64,000 nucleotides of DNA from Brugia malayi (Eukaryota > Nematoda > Chromadorea > Rhabditida > Onchocercidae), in assembly GCF_000002995.4 (NCBI RefSeq), contig NW_025062479.1:10955721-11019720 (forward strand), read 5' to 3'. Position numbers and translations under genes: made by a program. Shown in pieces: positions 23,001 to 36,758 of this stretch. Positions within the stretch are counted from its first letter, which is position 1. Every line of letters starts with the position of its first letter. The notes below the pieces were generated by a model, which searched no databases, was not told the DNA's origin, and saw only the letters and a program-made list of their open reading frames with translations.

Positions 23001-25296
23001 CAATGGCTATTTGGTAAATTAATGTGTAAATTTTATTGGTTTGGTGAGAGTGTTAATAAATTATTGAGCAGTTTTATTATGACTGTCCTTAGCTGGGATA
23101 GATATTTGGCTGTATGCTCGCCAATTAAATCCATCAGGTTTTCCTCTTTTTTAATCAGTTCATTTATAGACAATAAAGTAAACAAAACTAAAAAAAATTT
23201 TTTATTATATTATTGTAGAGAGAAATTTTTTTTTTAAATTTAAGTGTTGAAGACAAGAAAAAAAATCTTTCATGAACTTTTTTTTTTCATTTTTAAATTG
23301 TTATAAATTTTTAACAACAAATTTTTTTTTATTATTAATAATTATTAATTTATCGTAGAATGCGAAGAACAACAGTAGCATGCTTCGTTTTATTGTTATG
23401 CTCATCTTTAGCGGTAATACTTTTGTTACCTGTTGTAATGAATGCAACCGTTGTACATGTTGATGTTCAAACAGGTAGCCTTATAATAGGTAATCCAAAC
23501 GATGCTTTACACTTAGGTTTGTTTATTTTACTGCATTTTCTTTTCATTTTTCTTTAATAATTTATTTTATTTATTTCTCTATTATTACTTATGACTTATA
23601 AAAAAAAGATATATATATATATATATTTACAGCCTTTTTTTTTTAATTTCAAATTTTCGACACATTTAAAATTCTAATTTTTAATAATGATATTTCTAGA
23701 TTATCATAATCATAATCATCAGCAACACAAACATTATCATCATCATCATATAACACAAACAAAATGTATATTTGAAGAAAGCAATCCAACATTTATGTAT
23801 TATACATTCGCATGTGGTTTCTTATTACCAGCTCTTTTAATTACCTATTTTTACTTAAATGTAATAAGTTATTCTATTCTTTTTTTAGTTTCTTGTCTTT
23901 TCTCTTTTTTTGAATAATTCATTAAATTAAAAAAAAAAAAATAATTTAAAGTATGGCTATCTTGTCCTTTCCAATCCTTTTTTTTTTTGAATTTTAACAG
24001 GTATCATTTAAATTATTTTACACTAATTGTGACAAGTTTTTTTTTTTTGAAGGTAATTATACAATTGCATAAAAGTGTTGCAAATGTTCATCGGCATAGT
24101 TTTATCACTAAACAGCGAAATGCAAATATGCGGATAAGGCAGGTATATTTTAAATTTTAAATCAAATATTCACTTTTTTCGATATTATTTTAATTTTTTT
24201 TTACAAAATTTAATATGAAATTGCTTTTGGTATTACTTCATTTTTTTAGTATATGGAATTTAAAATTATTAAAAAAGAATTGTGTTGTTTAAATGAAATC
24301 TGTTGCTTACTAATACTGATGAATAAAGAATAAATGATGTATGACCAATTTCAAACAAAAGAATTTAATGATATTACAAAAATTACAAAATAACATAATT
24401 TCTCTTTTCCTCTGTATATTTCAAATGAATCTAGAAATTTTAATTCGATGAATTAAATTAGAATTAAAAAAGTTATTTTGTAGGTAACGAAACGAATTGT
24501 TGCTATGATTTTATTTTATTTTTTCTGTTGGCTGCCACATTGGGCACTAAATCTACTGGCTCATTTTGAGCTTATTGTTGTAAGCCTTTCTTTTTTTTTT
24601 TCCTTTTATTGCTATTTTAATTTTCCTTTTTTGCTTTTTAATTTTCTATTAACAAAATTCACTTCATAATTATCGATGTTATCATAAACTTGTGATAATA
24701 AATTGAGGAAATAAATATCTCTCCTATCAATTAACTAAAATAACATTTCAAAATCATATTGAAATTTTTTCAAAAAAGGGAATGGAGAGAGAAAAAAAAG
24801 TGATTTATCAAGTTTCAAAAAGAATTTTTTTTATTCATAACTAAATGCACAAACTTATTCATTTCTCTTTTTATCATTCAATTAAACTTTAATATTATTC
24901 CATTTACTATCATACTGTAAATATTATCATGATGCATTATCATATGTCGCATTTCTACCAACTTTTCTTATCTAATTAACAATAACAACAACAAAAATTT
25001 AAACAATGAAAAACGAAAGTAATAAGTAATATCTTTTGTTAGGTATCCTGGTCAACCTTAACATTATCATCAATTTTTTTTGCGGCGCATTTGTTAGTTT
25101 GCTTTAATTCGGCTGTAAATCCAATCCTATATGCGATTATCAATCGTGAATTACGACAACAACACACAAAAGCTTTAATTAAACGTTGTCGATCATTATC
25201 AAATGCTACCAGTACCGCTTTAGATGCATTGATCAAACATTCTCATCAGTAGGTGAAATTAATCTATTAGTTTTAGCTTTCTCTTCTTTTTCGTTC

Positions 25297-25331
<35 letters not shown>

Positions 25332-26783
25332 GTTTACATCATATCTTTAAGGATTTGTTAGGTTTTAATTCCATTTTTATTTTTTTTAATATTTAAATTT
25401 GATTTTTTGCAAAACTTTCTAATTTGCTTCTTACTTTATATAGGACGATTATTTCAATACAGAAAATAATTGCTAAAAAATTTTTGATTAATATTAGAAA
25501 GTAGTTTTTATATGTTTGCATTTGCATTTTAGCCATTTATTGTCTGCTTGCTACCTTTTATTTTTTCATTTTTTTTCTTTTAAATTTTGTTCTGATCAAT
25601 TTTACTTGATGTTAGGAAAAGAAATTTTTTTTCAACAGCTTTCAATCATTTTTTCAACTTTTTAAAAAATTTTTTAGTTCTATAAGGAAGACAACTTTTC
25701 ATAAATGTTGATCAATTTGCTACGTAAACTTCTCATAAGTATTTGCAATTTTATTAAATGTTTTAACCTTCTTTTACTTTTAAACTTTAGCCTTGTGGAA
25801 TGTGCTGGACCGTTACACTGCAATTTTGATGCAACGAGTGGCTATGAAAATCAACAACATACAAGGTTCACTTTTAATTTTTTAATTTCCAATTTTAATT
25901 TATAAATCATTTATCACTTTTTTATTACGATATATGAATTAAATAATTACATCAATTTTGTAATGATAATAATTTAATGAATTTAGAAATGCAATGAGAA
26001 TTTGTTTTTTTTTTGCAAATAATTTATATGTCTGTATTCGTAATTTCACTTTTTTTTTTAACTTTTTCAGAATTTTATTTTTTCCAAAATTTTATTGCTA
26101 TCATTTAGCAATAGTTTAATGAAATTAAATGGAATTAAATAAAAAAATTAATGAAATTGAACTTTTCAAACTTTTGTTGCTGTTGTTTAGTAATAGCACA
26201 ATGAAATTAGTAAATATTATTAAAACATCTTTTTTTTTTCCAACAGCTAAAATAAAACAAAAGTATAAGTTATTTCATTTTTTTTAAACCTTTTCTTTCT
26301 CTCTTTCACTTTTTTTCACTTAAATTAATAGTGTTAATTTTTAATATTTAGCTATAATGATGATTATTAACTGCTGATAATTGATCACTGATGGTTGGTC
26401 AGTGATGAAAATTTTAAAAATGATTTTAATGAAACTTTGTTCAAAGTATTCTTTGAACTTTTTTCTTTTTTTTTAAATGTAGGAAAGAAAAGAACAATTC
26501 ACCTTCATCAACAACAGCTGTTCTACCATTATGTTCGCTCAGTAATCCGACAATAGCAGTTGAAAATGATAATGAAATTAAAATGGATTTATCACCGCCG
26601 AATTATTTACAGCGAAAAATTATAAATGATATGAATGATATTAATAGTTCATTATTGTTTTCCAGCAGCTCATCTTCTAAAACAGTTGATATCATTGGTA
26701 TAATACATCAATCACAATTTATTAATTCATGTTGCACATTGAAATCAAAAAAAAAAATTGATTGTATGGATTCATTTCTTTGA
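20057..26783 (+). CDS. Rhodopsin-family peptide GPCR (somatostatin/opioid/allatostatin-C-like)
   Basis: Eleven exons join in phase to 552 residues: 20057-20213, 20964-21063, 21549-21658, 22933-23137, 23359-23516, 23700-23860, 24053-24142, 24484-24579, 25043-25248, 25791-25865, 26483-26783. Class A hallmarks are all present: GTIGNG in TM1, [13 protein letters not shown] in TM2, GKLMCKFYW before TM3, [13 protein letters not shown] at its end, KCIFE in loop 2, [14 protein letters not shown] in TM5, [11 protein letters not shown] in TM6 and [17 protein letters not shown] in TM7. The CWLPHW motif resembles insect allatostatin-C and vertebrate somatostatin/opioid receptors, so a Gi/o-coupled neuropeptide receptor (C. 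elegans npr type) is likely; the ligand is unknown. The N-terminus is Ala/Thr-rich with N-glycosylation sites (NSS, NET). Loop 2 is unusually His-rich. If intron 9 were retained, the frame stops at once (CAG TAG), giving a receptor without the ~125-residue Ser-rich tail. Confidence 0.93.
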
Positions 26784-26877
26784 TTATTGATATTATTATT
26801 TCTTCTTTTTTAAATTCATTTTACTTTTCTCTTTTTCTCATATTTTTTATCATAAAAGATTTTAATCATTTATTGTA

Positions 26878-26887
26878 AATAAATAAA
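26878..26887 (+). terminator. Overlapping AATAAA polyadenylation signals of the GPCR gene
   Basis: Two overlapping AATAAA hexamers lie 95 bases after the GPCR stop codon, at a usual distance for a short nematode 3' UTR. In sequence this AT-rich the hexamer is common by chance, so position is the main support. Confidence 0.5.
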
Positions 26888-29291
26888 ATTTTGAAAGATA
26901 TTTCATTCAATTTTTGCAATCATAAATTTATGTATGAAAAATGAAATTGAATGATTGGTTGACTAATTCTTTTTTATTTTAACAAAAATTCAAAACAAAA
27001 AAAAAAAAAAAAAAAACTCTGAAAAGCATTGCTATCATATGTTGTAACCATCAATTTATGAATTGAAATTTTAAATGTAATAAAGAAAAAAAAAATAAAT
27101 AATTGCTTAGTTTAAATTAAATATCATTACAGTATTTTAGTTTTTTATTTGCATTTCTTCTTTTGATTTAAAAAAAAGAAATAATAATATAAAAAAACTT
27201 CGGATTTATGTGATTCATTAGATTTATTAATATTGGTGGATAAATGTCTTTTAAAATAATGGTATTGTTCTAGAAATGATAAACTGGCTATATAATGTAA
27301 ACGGAAATCATGATAATAGTTCAAATGTCATAATTTATCATGTACTAAAATGAACTCAAAAATTATTAATCTATTTTATAGTAAAGTGAAAGAAAACAAT
27401 TCTCTCGTTCAAAAATTTTTTAGTATTTCTCGATAAAAATTATAAAATGCATGGCGATCATTAATATGCAGCTTCATTATCAATAAATAATTTTGCTTTC
27501 TTTTTCTTGTATGAAATAAAATTTTTAATTGAAATAAAATTATAAAATTTAATTATGCATATCGCATTTTCTTTATATATTTTCTTAAAAAAAGAGGAAA
27601 GAAAAAATGCGATTATGTGCATTTTCATATCAAATAAATACTGTAATTTATTTCATATCGCTTAATGTTTGTTGAAATTTTTGAAAAAATTAGTCAATTT
27701 ATGTCTTAAATGAAACATCGCTCTCTTTTTTTTATATATTATCAATCATTAAAATTTTATTTGAATTAGATTATTCTACAGATTTACTTCTACGATTACA
27801 AATGGTAATTAAGCTCATAACAGTAATCATATGAAAATTAAAAAAGATATCTCAACCAATCGATAAAAATCAATTTAAAAACAATTATTATTTGCATAAT
27901 GATGATAAATTTATGGTAAGAAAAAAAGGAAGCATAATGATATGTAACGAAAAGAATGATAATTTTTTTCTGAGAAGATTAAGTTGATTACTTTTTAATT
28001 AACAACAAATCATTCATTAATTCTAATCTTATTCGTGACTGATTCAAGTGCTGATTTAATTTAAGCAATTAAATTCTTTTTTTTTTCTAACTTTGTTTTA
28101 TTATTCCATTTTACATTTAGCTTAGTTAGATAAAACATAGCCATAATATTTTGCCTTCTTTGTATTTTTCTACCAATTATAATTAAACAAATTAGAGAAG
28201 CATCCAAATAAAATTTTGTTACATGATTTTAAGAATGGTTTTTTTTTTTCTAAAAAAAAAATGAAATGGAAAGCCATTTTAATTAACGCGTACTTTTAGA
28301 ACTTCAACTATTATTGATTAGCATTAATTAGCTAAACCTAAAGGATGGAAGGACATTGGAAGAAATGAAAAGGAAAAAAGAAAGGATAAGTTCATTAAAC
28401 TAATGAAAGCATTTTTTTTTTTTTTTCTTATTTCATTTTTATCATTTTTAAAGAAAAAAAAAAAAAAACTTTTTTTCTTCTTTTTAGGTAAGCAATAAAA
28501 TATTAGAATAGATATAGATAAAAGGGAAGGAACGAGTGAATGAAAAAATCGGGAATAATTTATTTTTTGTAAATTTTTTCCCGCAATTTTTTGAAATTAT
28601 TTTATTGCATTTCTTCAGTTTTACCCATTTTCACCACTTTTTTTTTGTTTTTGCCATTATTTCAAAACACCGTTAAAAATCATCACAGCCACTTGATATT
28701 TTTTTTCTTAATTTGTCATAAAAAAAAAATTTTTCCTATTTTATTCAATTTAAAAAATCTTTTCTCACTGTTTTGTTTTATCTTACATTTCTATTAATAT
28801 ACATAAATATTTCATAATGATATCATTTGTTATCATTACTTAACATAATAACTCATTCAAATGAAGAAATATTAGTTATTATTGTGTGTATCATACAAAA
28901 TTTATCAAAATAGTTCCATCGTAATTTTTTTGTATTAAATTTATTCTTTTAATTTTGCCATTAAATGATAAAATTCAAAAAATCTGCGATGATAATGGCT
29001 TTTTCATTTTTTTAAAAAATATTGATCACTGCAATGACTTATTAAATTATTTTCTTTTTTACGTTTTTCTTTAAGTATAATTAATTAAACAATTTGTTTA
29101 TCAAATTTTAGTAAAGTTTAAACTTTATTAAATTTTTGCAGCATTTGATCTAAACATAAAAAATTATAAAATTAAAAAAAAAGCTATTCTCAAACAATAA
29201 TAAATAAAAAATAAAATTAACAACTTCCAATGTATATTTTCAAATATTTCACCTTCTAATTTCTTTTATATGCTTGCTTTTAATTCGTCAC
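26888..29291. other. Gene-free AT-rich stretch after the GPCR gene
   Basis: About 2.4 kb of AT-rich sequence with homopolymer runs. I see no segment that pairs open frame with splice sites. Further 3' exons of the unrecognised minus-strand gene (29292-29580) would have to lie here, but I could not identify one in the required phase. Confidence 0.5.
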
Positions 29292-29580
29292 CTGGAAAGG
29301 TGACCTTCCAAAAAATAGGTCGGGGCCTAACAAGCCATCCATTTACATTGTAAACAGTACCAAATGATATATTTGATTCTGATTACACCGAAGTACTTCG
29401 GCAACAATACATATTGAGCTTACGTCACGAAGCATTCGGTGCATTTGTGCGCTACATCGCTCATTTTGGCGATCTCGACAAATGCACCCAGTGCCTGCTA
29501 CTCCATTTTGTGAGCCTCCTAATATGATGCTGAAATCCGTAACTGTTAGTGGATCACCGTATATATTAATATCAGTCAGT
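29292..29580 (-). CDS. Two linked internal exons of an unrecognised protein (partial gene)
   Basis: On the minus strand, exon 29580-29424 follows an acceptor ATATTGCAG and ends at a GTAAGC donor. It is open for 52 codons: LTDINIYGDPLTVTDF, SIILGGSQNGVAGTG, CICRDRQNERC, SAQMHRMLRD. After a 97-base intron, exon 29326-29292 follows TTGTTAG, reads APTYFLEGHLS in matching phase 0, and ends at CAG/GTGACG. GC content is clearly above the flanks, and coding character is good. The Gly-rich stretch followed by C-x-C and a third Cys suggests a structured or secreted segment, but I recognise no family. Incoming phase is 2, and I could not find the neighbouring exons on either side, so gene ends are unknown. 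Confidence 0.6.
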
Positions 29581-32500
29581 CTGCAATATAATAATACTAT
29601 CTATTAATTTGTTTTCCTCTTATGATATCATGTAATATTCCTGTCATTTCTTTATAATATTATCAAATCATTTGTCATTTTTTGCACTAATCAACTGTTA
29701 TTATTTGCATATTTCATTGAAAGAAAAATATAATAAAATGGATTTTTTTAAAAAATTTTTGCAGAAATTTAATATAGTTTCCAATACTGGTAATGAGAGG
29801 CAAAGTAGAAGAATGGAAAAAGAAAACGAAAAAGAATGACTAGAAAATTTGATTTGAAATATTTGACTTGGAAATTTCATGATAAGAAATTACATTTCCA
29901 TTTTAGTAATTCATAATGTGATGCAAAACACTGAAAAGGCACAAATGATTTGACTGTATACGAAAAGAGAAAGAATGAATTTTTTCGCGCATTCCACGTA
30001 CAAGAAAACATCATCATAGCATTGAAGCATTCAAAATCATAATTGCAAAAAAAATAATTCTAAACAAATTTCATCAAATATATATTATTAAATTTAAATA
30101 AAACCAGTGAAATTAAATTTGCATTGTTGAATTTGGTTAAATATATTTCATAGTTATTGTAAATCGTTAGTGTTTTCTTACATATTTTTTATCAGTAATT
30201 ATTATATTGTTATCAAAAACTTAACTTCTATTTGTAGGATAAAATTTATCACAACATGTTATCACATTGTGTTACATTCTTAAATTTCTTACATTCTGTT
30301 TATATTGCTTTCGAAAATTTTCATAATTAAAACTTTAAATAGTAAAGTTTATGCTTTCTTGTTTCCTATGAAGTTTATTTTTTGTTAAAATCATTAACCA
30401 AGGTTAGAAAATCAATTTCCTTTTAATTTTTGATAATTCAATGAATACATCTTACATTGAAAGGATTTGTAAGAAACATTTGTTAAGACTTCAATCACCA
30501 TATTTCTTACTTTAAAAAAAAGAGAAAAAAACTGAAAAGTAAGCAAACAAACAGAAGAAAAAAAGGCATAAACACTATAACATGTTAGATTAATTTATAC
30601 ATGAATTGAAAATGATGAAATAATTAAATTGACACGAAGATTTAGCTTTTTTTGAACAAAAGAAGAAAGACAAAAAAGGAATAGCGCATCTGTCCCATTC
30701 AATTAACTCGTTTTTTCAGAATGTATGAGAAAAATAGCGAAATCAAGAAGAATGGAAAGATCCGATATATGAAATTTTCTCATTTCATACATATAACGTG
30801 GATATTGGATATCTCTTTTTTTTCTGCCTTTTATTTATTGATTATTTGTCTAACAGTAGATGTGTGGGCAAATTTATTGTAATTTGTTAATCCACTAATA
30901 TCATTTAATATTGTAATGTTTATTTACAGTAATAATTAGTTTAATTAAATCGTTGATAAATAACAAAATTTTATGAAATTTTATGAAAATTAATGTTTTG
31001 TTTTTACTAAAATCTAAATTTCATCCTAAAAATGTTCTGAATTTCGTTAGCTACAAAAATTACTTCTGTTTTTTTTTTTTTTTTTTTTTTTTTTGCGGAT
31101 AGATCTTAATTTTTCAATAATTTGACATATGGTAGAAAGAATTGAATCTCTTTTTTTTTTATAAAAGACACCGTTTTAAATTTATTCAATTAATACCCGT
31201 CACAATGATTTTGATAAAGTTAATAAATAGTTTTTGATAAAATTTTGGTAAAGTTTTGAAAATTTTGACAAAATTAATGAATTTCAGGACTTAAAGATTC
31301 AATTTTTTCATTTAAAATGTCTAATTTAGGAATAATAAAATGAGTTGTAGCACAGTTTGTGAATAATACACTTATTGGATGCAGAAATAAACGAAGAAAT
31401 AAATTAGAACTTTTAAATTTTAAAAATATTCTACAGTCTTAGAAATATAAAAAATTTTAGAAATATTTTCTTTGCTTCATATTTGTTTTGCAACATTTTC
31501 GTAACATTTTTGATATAAAAATTGTATTCAAAAATTTTTAGCTTTTTAAACTGTCAAGAAAAAATATTGCTTATTGCTTGTGCCTTAAGAATTTTACTTT
31601 ATATTTGCAATATCTCAGTCTCATTCATTTTTCTCACTTTCAATATCAAATTTCAGGACTTCAAGATTCAATTTTTTCGTTTATATATGTAAATAATAAC
31701 CACCTGTAATTTATCCAGTAAATTACAATGATTGTTTTTTTTTTTAATTTTCACCGACATTTCTTGGCATTCAAAATAAGAATTTCACTAATTAAAATGA
31801 AATTTCAATTTTATTCTCTAATTCCTTGAGATTTTGGAGCTTTTTTATGTACTTAGAAAACACTTTAATTTCTTTCTAGCATTTTTTCCTTATATTTGAT
31901 AGATCATTTTTTTTAAATAAATTTAATTATTTATTGGAGTAAAATTTATATTTCTATACTAACTTGTTGCTTTGTTAAATATAATTTTAATTGTTATTAG
32001 AAGGAAAAGAGGGATACATTTGCTATGGTTTTTATTTTTTATCTGAACTTTATGGTTATTTTCAAATATTATTATTAAATAATTAAAAGTTTATCGTAAC
32101 TTTTACAATGAATTTTTTTTAAATTGTATTTTAACCAAAAATAATCCATCTATTGATCAAATAAACTTATTCAAAGGTAAACGCTTACTTGCTATTTCCT
32201 TTTTAATTTAATTTTCTTTTTTCTAGTGAGTTAATGAAACAGCCAAACTGTATTATTAATTTTTTTTCCGAAATTAACTGAGTTAACTGTTTAAATTTAT
32301 CGGAAAAATTTGTATACATGTATGATTATTTACTAAAATAATTATATGTTATTTTCTGTTATGCAGCAAATGATAATTTAACTATGCACAATGCCACAAA
32401 TGCTATTACAATAACAGTTATATTGTCATAACAACAAGAACAATTAATTATTTATTTGTTTTAATTTTAACTTTCCTTTATCTAATTTTAATTGTTATCA

Positions 32501-34140
32501 TTTTTTTGCGTAGAAAAATTATAATTACGAAAAAAAAAAATCTCATCTTCTCATGCCAATTTCGTTTACATTTCAATTAATTGTTGTTCAGGAAAAAAAA
32601 AAAAAGGTGGCATGAATAGTTCATGGTTCCTTTTCCTTTTTTTTAAGACGAAAGTTATATTTGCTGATAAAATTGAAGGAAATTATTCTCGACTTTTCTA
32701 AAATTACTCAATTTCATTTTCTTCTTCTTTTTTCTTTTTTTTTTAAAAAAAAAAAGGTGTCTTTCTGTTCATTTTTGCGCAAAACTTTATTTCGACCATT
32801 TCGTTTCGTTATCACTGAATTGATAATTTTATTTTATTATAATAAAAATTTCAAAAATAATTTTTCGTAAAAATTCATACATTTAGATAATTTTAGCACT
32901 AATTTATTTGCTAAAAATTTTATGAATAATAAGCAAATTAAATTTAATAAACTTATTATAATCTTTTTATTTGTAAATTTATATGATAATAATGACAGTG
33001 ATTAAATAAAAGAAAATGATTGTCTTTTAAATGATATCATCAATTATTTTCATCAACAGCATCAGCATCACCATTGTTTAGCAACTAAGCTAGCTTATTT
33101 GCTTTTTAATTTCATTCGATGTGAAATAATCTTTTTTTTTTTCTTTGAATTTTAAAATATTCTAAGACTTATTAATTGTAAATAATGTGAAATCTAATAT
33201 TTGTTAACATGACAATGTATTTTTATATTCAATTAACGCAACTTTTCAAGCAATATTTTTGAAAAGAATGATTTTGAAGAAAAGATCAGAAATAATAGTA
33301 AAATGAATGACTGATTTCTTCAATGTTTTATCTTCCGTTAACTGTCTATATACGATTAAATAATTTATTTCCTTTTATTTTTATAATGTCGCTTGTTTGT
33401 TTTTTTGTTTTTTTTTTTTTTTTTTTGGTTTCATTCTAGAACATTTCATTTCTATGATTTTATGTTTCTTTTGAGCGATGCAAAAAACAGAAAAATTTTT
33501 GATAAACTATTGCAGATAAAAAAAGAGCTTGTATTGATAGCATGATTCAGAAAAAAAAAAGAAAAAGGTGAATAAAATAATTAGCTTGCATCAATTTTAA
33601 GAAACGGGTGAATGAGGACATGAAGCTAACGTTGTTAGAGTTAGAATTGAGTTGAACGAGAATTAGTGTTAGATAATCGTTTGGTAATTTAATCATTTTC
33701 AATTTTTTAAATTCGATAAAATTTCTTTTTTTTTAACGAATTATTCAGGTGGAATTATTATTATTATTAATAGTAATAGTAATGGTAATGATAATAATTA
33801 ATAATAATAATAATAATAGCAATAATAATGAAAGAATGCAATAAAAAAACAAATAAAAATATTTTTTGGAAAAAAAAAACAAAAGAGGAGATTAGCGAAT
33901 AATTAATTGAAAAAATTATTATTTTACAAAAAGTATCATTTTACACTATATGCGTTGTCGTCACCAACCAGTGCATAAATATTTTTTAGGTATTCAAATG
34001 CAAAATTTTGTTACACTTTATTTAATTGCAACTTATTTTCAAAGATGTTTTTCCACTTCATATTTTATACTTTTTTTTCAAAAAACAAAACAAGAGCTAT
34101 GATAGTAAAAACTATAAAAAGCATTATGAGGTTTGTTTTT

Positions 34141-34171
<31 letters not shown>

Positions 34172-36640
34172 TGTTGCATTGCTTTTATAACTTTTTCACT
34201 GATAATTTAATAGAAGTAAATATTTAATTCTTATTTCAGGTATTTAATTATAATCGGTACAATTTTTTCTTTGTGGTATTTTTTCTGTTTTCTTTTTGTT
34301 TTAAAATTAATACTTTATTTTCATTATAATTGTTTTTTTGTTATCTTTTGGATTATTTTAATGATATTTTTTTGATATTTATTATTTTTCAGTTGAGTCA
34401 TTAAGTTTCGTTAAATTGTTTAATAAATAACTTGCTAAATCGAAAAAAAGTAAACAAAAATTAATGTTTTTGAAGCTAATTGTAAGAAAAATTTCATACA
34501 TTATCATTTTTTTCTTTTGTATTTACAAGCAATATAATTTTTTATAATACTTTCATGTAAATATTTTGATCCTAGGAAATGAAATACTTGGCCATCACTT
34601 TTTTTTTGTTTTCTTGTTATTGTTTGTTTGGCACAAATAGTATTGCTGTACTAGCACTCAATTATTTATCGGAGCCAAATATTTTAAATTTTGACTTAAA
34701 AATTTTATTTCTTTGTTCTTTAATCTATGTTTAATCCATTACTTTTCAATTTGTTGAAGACAATAAATTAGTGAAAGAAATCACTTTTAAACATCCTTTA
34801 TTTTATTAGGACATTATATTTATTGAAATAGTTAAGGAAAAAAAAATCTCGTAACATTTTATCGTAAAATCTAGACACCTGTGAAAATTCTATTAAAAGA
34901 AAAATACAACAACAGCAGTAACAAATCTTTCCAATTTTCTTTTTCCGTAGAATCAAAAACAAAAAAAAAAAAAAGAAAAATGGTATTTCTCATTTTTTCC
35001 CTTTTCTAAAGTATTTTCAAAAGGAAAAAAAAAAAGACGGAAAAAGGAAGTAAAGTATTACATTTCCAATTTGGTATGCTAATTTTAACCTCTATGAAAT
35101 GGTTTTTTTTAATAATTTTTTCAATAATTTATTAAGTTTTTTTTTTTTTTTTTTTTTTTTTAATTTTTCTAACACACGAAATTATTTGTATTTTAAACAA
35201 CTGTATCTTTCAAGAAAAAAAAGAAAAAAAAAATTTGGCCGCTTATCTGATCAATTAGTTCCAGCTGTTGTTTATATTCTTATTGCTAGGCTTTTAAACC
35301 CTAACACTTCTGTTACTTAAAAAAAGTTTGTTATTTCTCACTTCTTCTAATGAAAAAAAAATTTTTTCAAAAGTTTGTTTCATTTACTTCATTCCTTCCT
35401 CTTTTTAATTCCTTTTTCTCTCCTTCATTCTTCTAACTTCTTCACCTTAATCATTTTTCCTTTCTTCCTTTGTTTTCAAACAGTCGTCTAACTAATATTA
35501 AGATAAATAAAAAATCATTTTCTCTACATTTTGACTTAATACGTAACTTCAAACACGGTGGAAATTTAAAATCTTCAGATAAATTAAAAAAGTTAGAAAT
35601 GATTTTTTGAAATATAATCTAAATTTCTTTTGGAAGGAAGCAAAAAAAAACGAAGGTTTAGAAAAATCAAATCTTTGAATTTTAGTGACATAATAATACT
35701 GATAATAAAAGAAAAAAGGGAAAAGAAAAAAAATAAAAAAGGAATTCTGTAATTTTGATGAAATTTGAATTTTAGGATATTTTAAAGTTATTTGAAATGA
35801 TGAATATTTTCTATTAAATCTAAAAACCAGTTTTTTACTTTTTCTTTTTTTGTTAAAAATTTTAATGCTTGAATTAGGTCAAGATTTGCATAATAGTTGC
35901 ATTCATATGGAATTTAAACTGCAAGATTAGCGAATAAATTCAAGGTTATATGGAATAATAATATACTTTTTTTTTGTAAATTGTTATAAAGAATGAATTT
36001 GAAATTTCTTTAAAAAACAAAAAAAGAAAGGAAGAACAGAAAAAAGGCAATTTTAGGGTATCATTTAAATTAGTAAAATTTTTTTTAATTAATAAATATA
36101 AAAATTAATTTGAAATGTTACATTGAAATCACAAAAAAAAGGAAGAAAAAATAAAATATCATTTTTGTCAGTATTTTTTTTTTTGCATTTTAGACGAAAT
36201 AAATTTTTAGCAATGATAAAAATGGAACGGAATGAATATTTAAGGATTTTTTTTTCCCTTACTTTCGTAATTTTTTTCTATAACAAATATTTATAACTGA
36301 ATAAATAAATAAGTAAATATATAAGTAAATTTTGATATCATTTTGCAATTACAAATTTACAAATTTAATTTAATTATTAGTTCACAACGATGATAGTTTC
36401 TTTTCTTAATCCAATGTAAAATTTGTTGATATAGGGGAGATGTGTTACTTCTAGCAATTATCTATTGTCGTTTTTTTTTTCTTTTTTTGAAAAAATATGA
36501 TGTAATATCAAAATATTATATTATATACAATTTTTGTGCTATAATTTTCATTATTATTCAACACATTAATAGTTTAACTTAAATTTTTTATGCACTTAAA
36601 TAAGCTTTTTTTGATGCTATTAATATAAAAGTTTTTTCAG
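29581..36640. other. AT-rich region without a supported gene
   Basis: About 7 kb of A/T-rich sequence with many homopolymers. It contains a pair of ~40-base direct repeats (31281-31320 and 31650-31690), AATAAT runs at 33750-33830 and a short GC-richer open segment at 35236-35320. Upstream exons of the minus-strand gene at 29.4 kb may be here but none could be joined in phase. Confidence 0.5.
31281..31320 (+). repeat. Direct repeat, copy 1 (partner at 31650-31690)
   Basis: About 40 bases beginning ATTTCAGGACTTAAAGATTC recur 370 bases downstream with a few differences (ATTTCAGGACTTCAAGATTC), followed in both by AATTTTTTC. This is more similarity than AT-rich background would give. Each copy begins with an acceptor-like TTTCAG. 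No reading frame is shared with a known gene. Confidence 0.65.
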
Positions 36641-36758
36641 GTTGTAAGTTTTGTAATCACTATTCTCTTGAATTTTAACGAAATTGGATGAGAAAGAAAT
36701 AAAAGTTGGAACAAATTTTGGCAAAACAAAACGAAGAAAAAAAAGGAAAGAAAAAAAG

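Noticed and set aside
25039..25236. Minus-strand open frame over GPCR exon 9
   Set aside because: It is the antisense shadow of the TM7/C-tail exon, which is certain from NPILY and phase.
29281..29500. Several palindromes (CCGAAGTACTTCGG, GTCACC..GGTGAC, GTGCATTTGT..ACAAATGCAC), considered as a hairpin RNA or MITE
   Set aside because: The stems are short and scattered, and most of the stretch is better explained by two minus-strand exons with matching phase.
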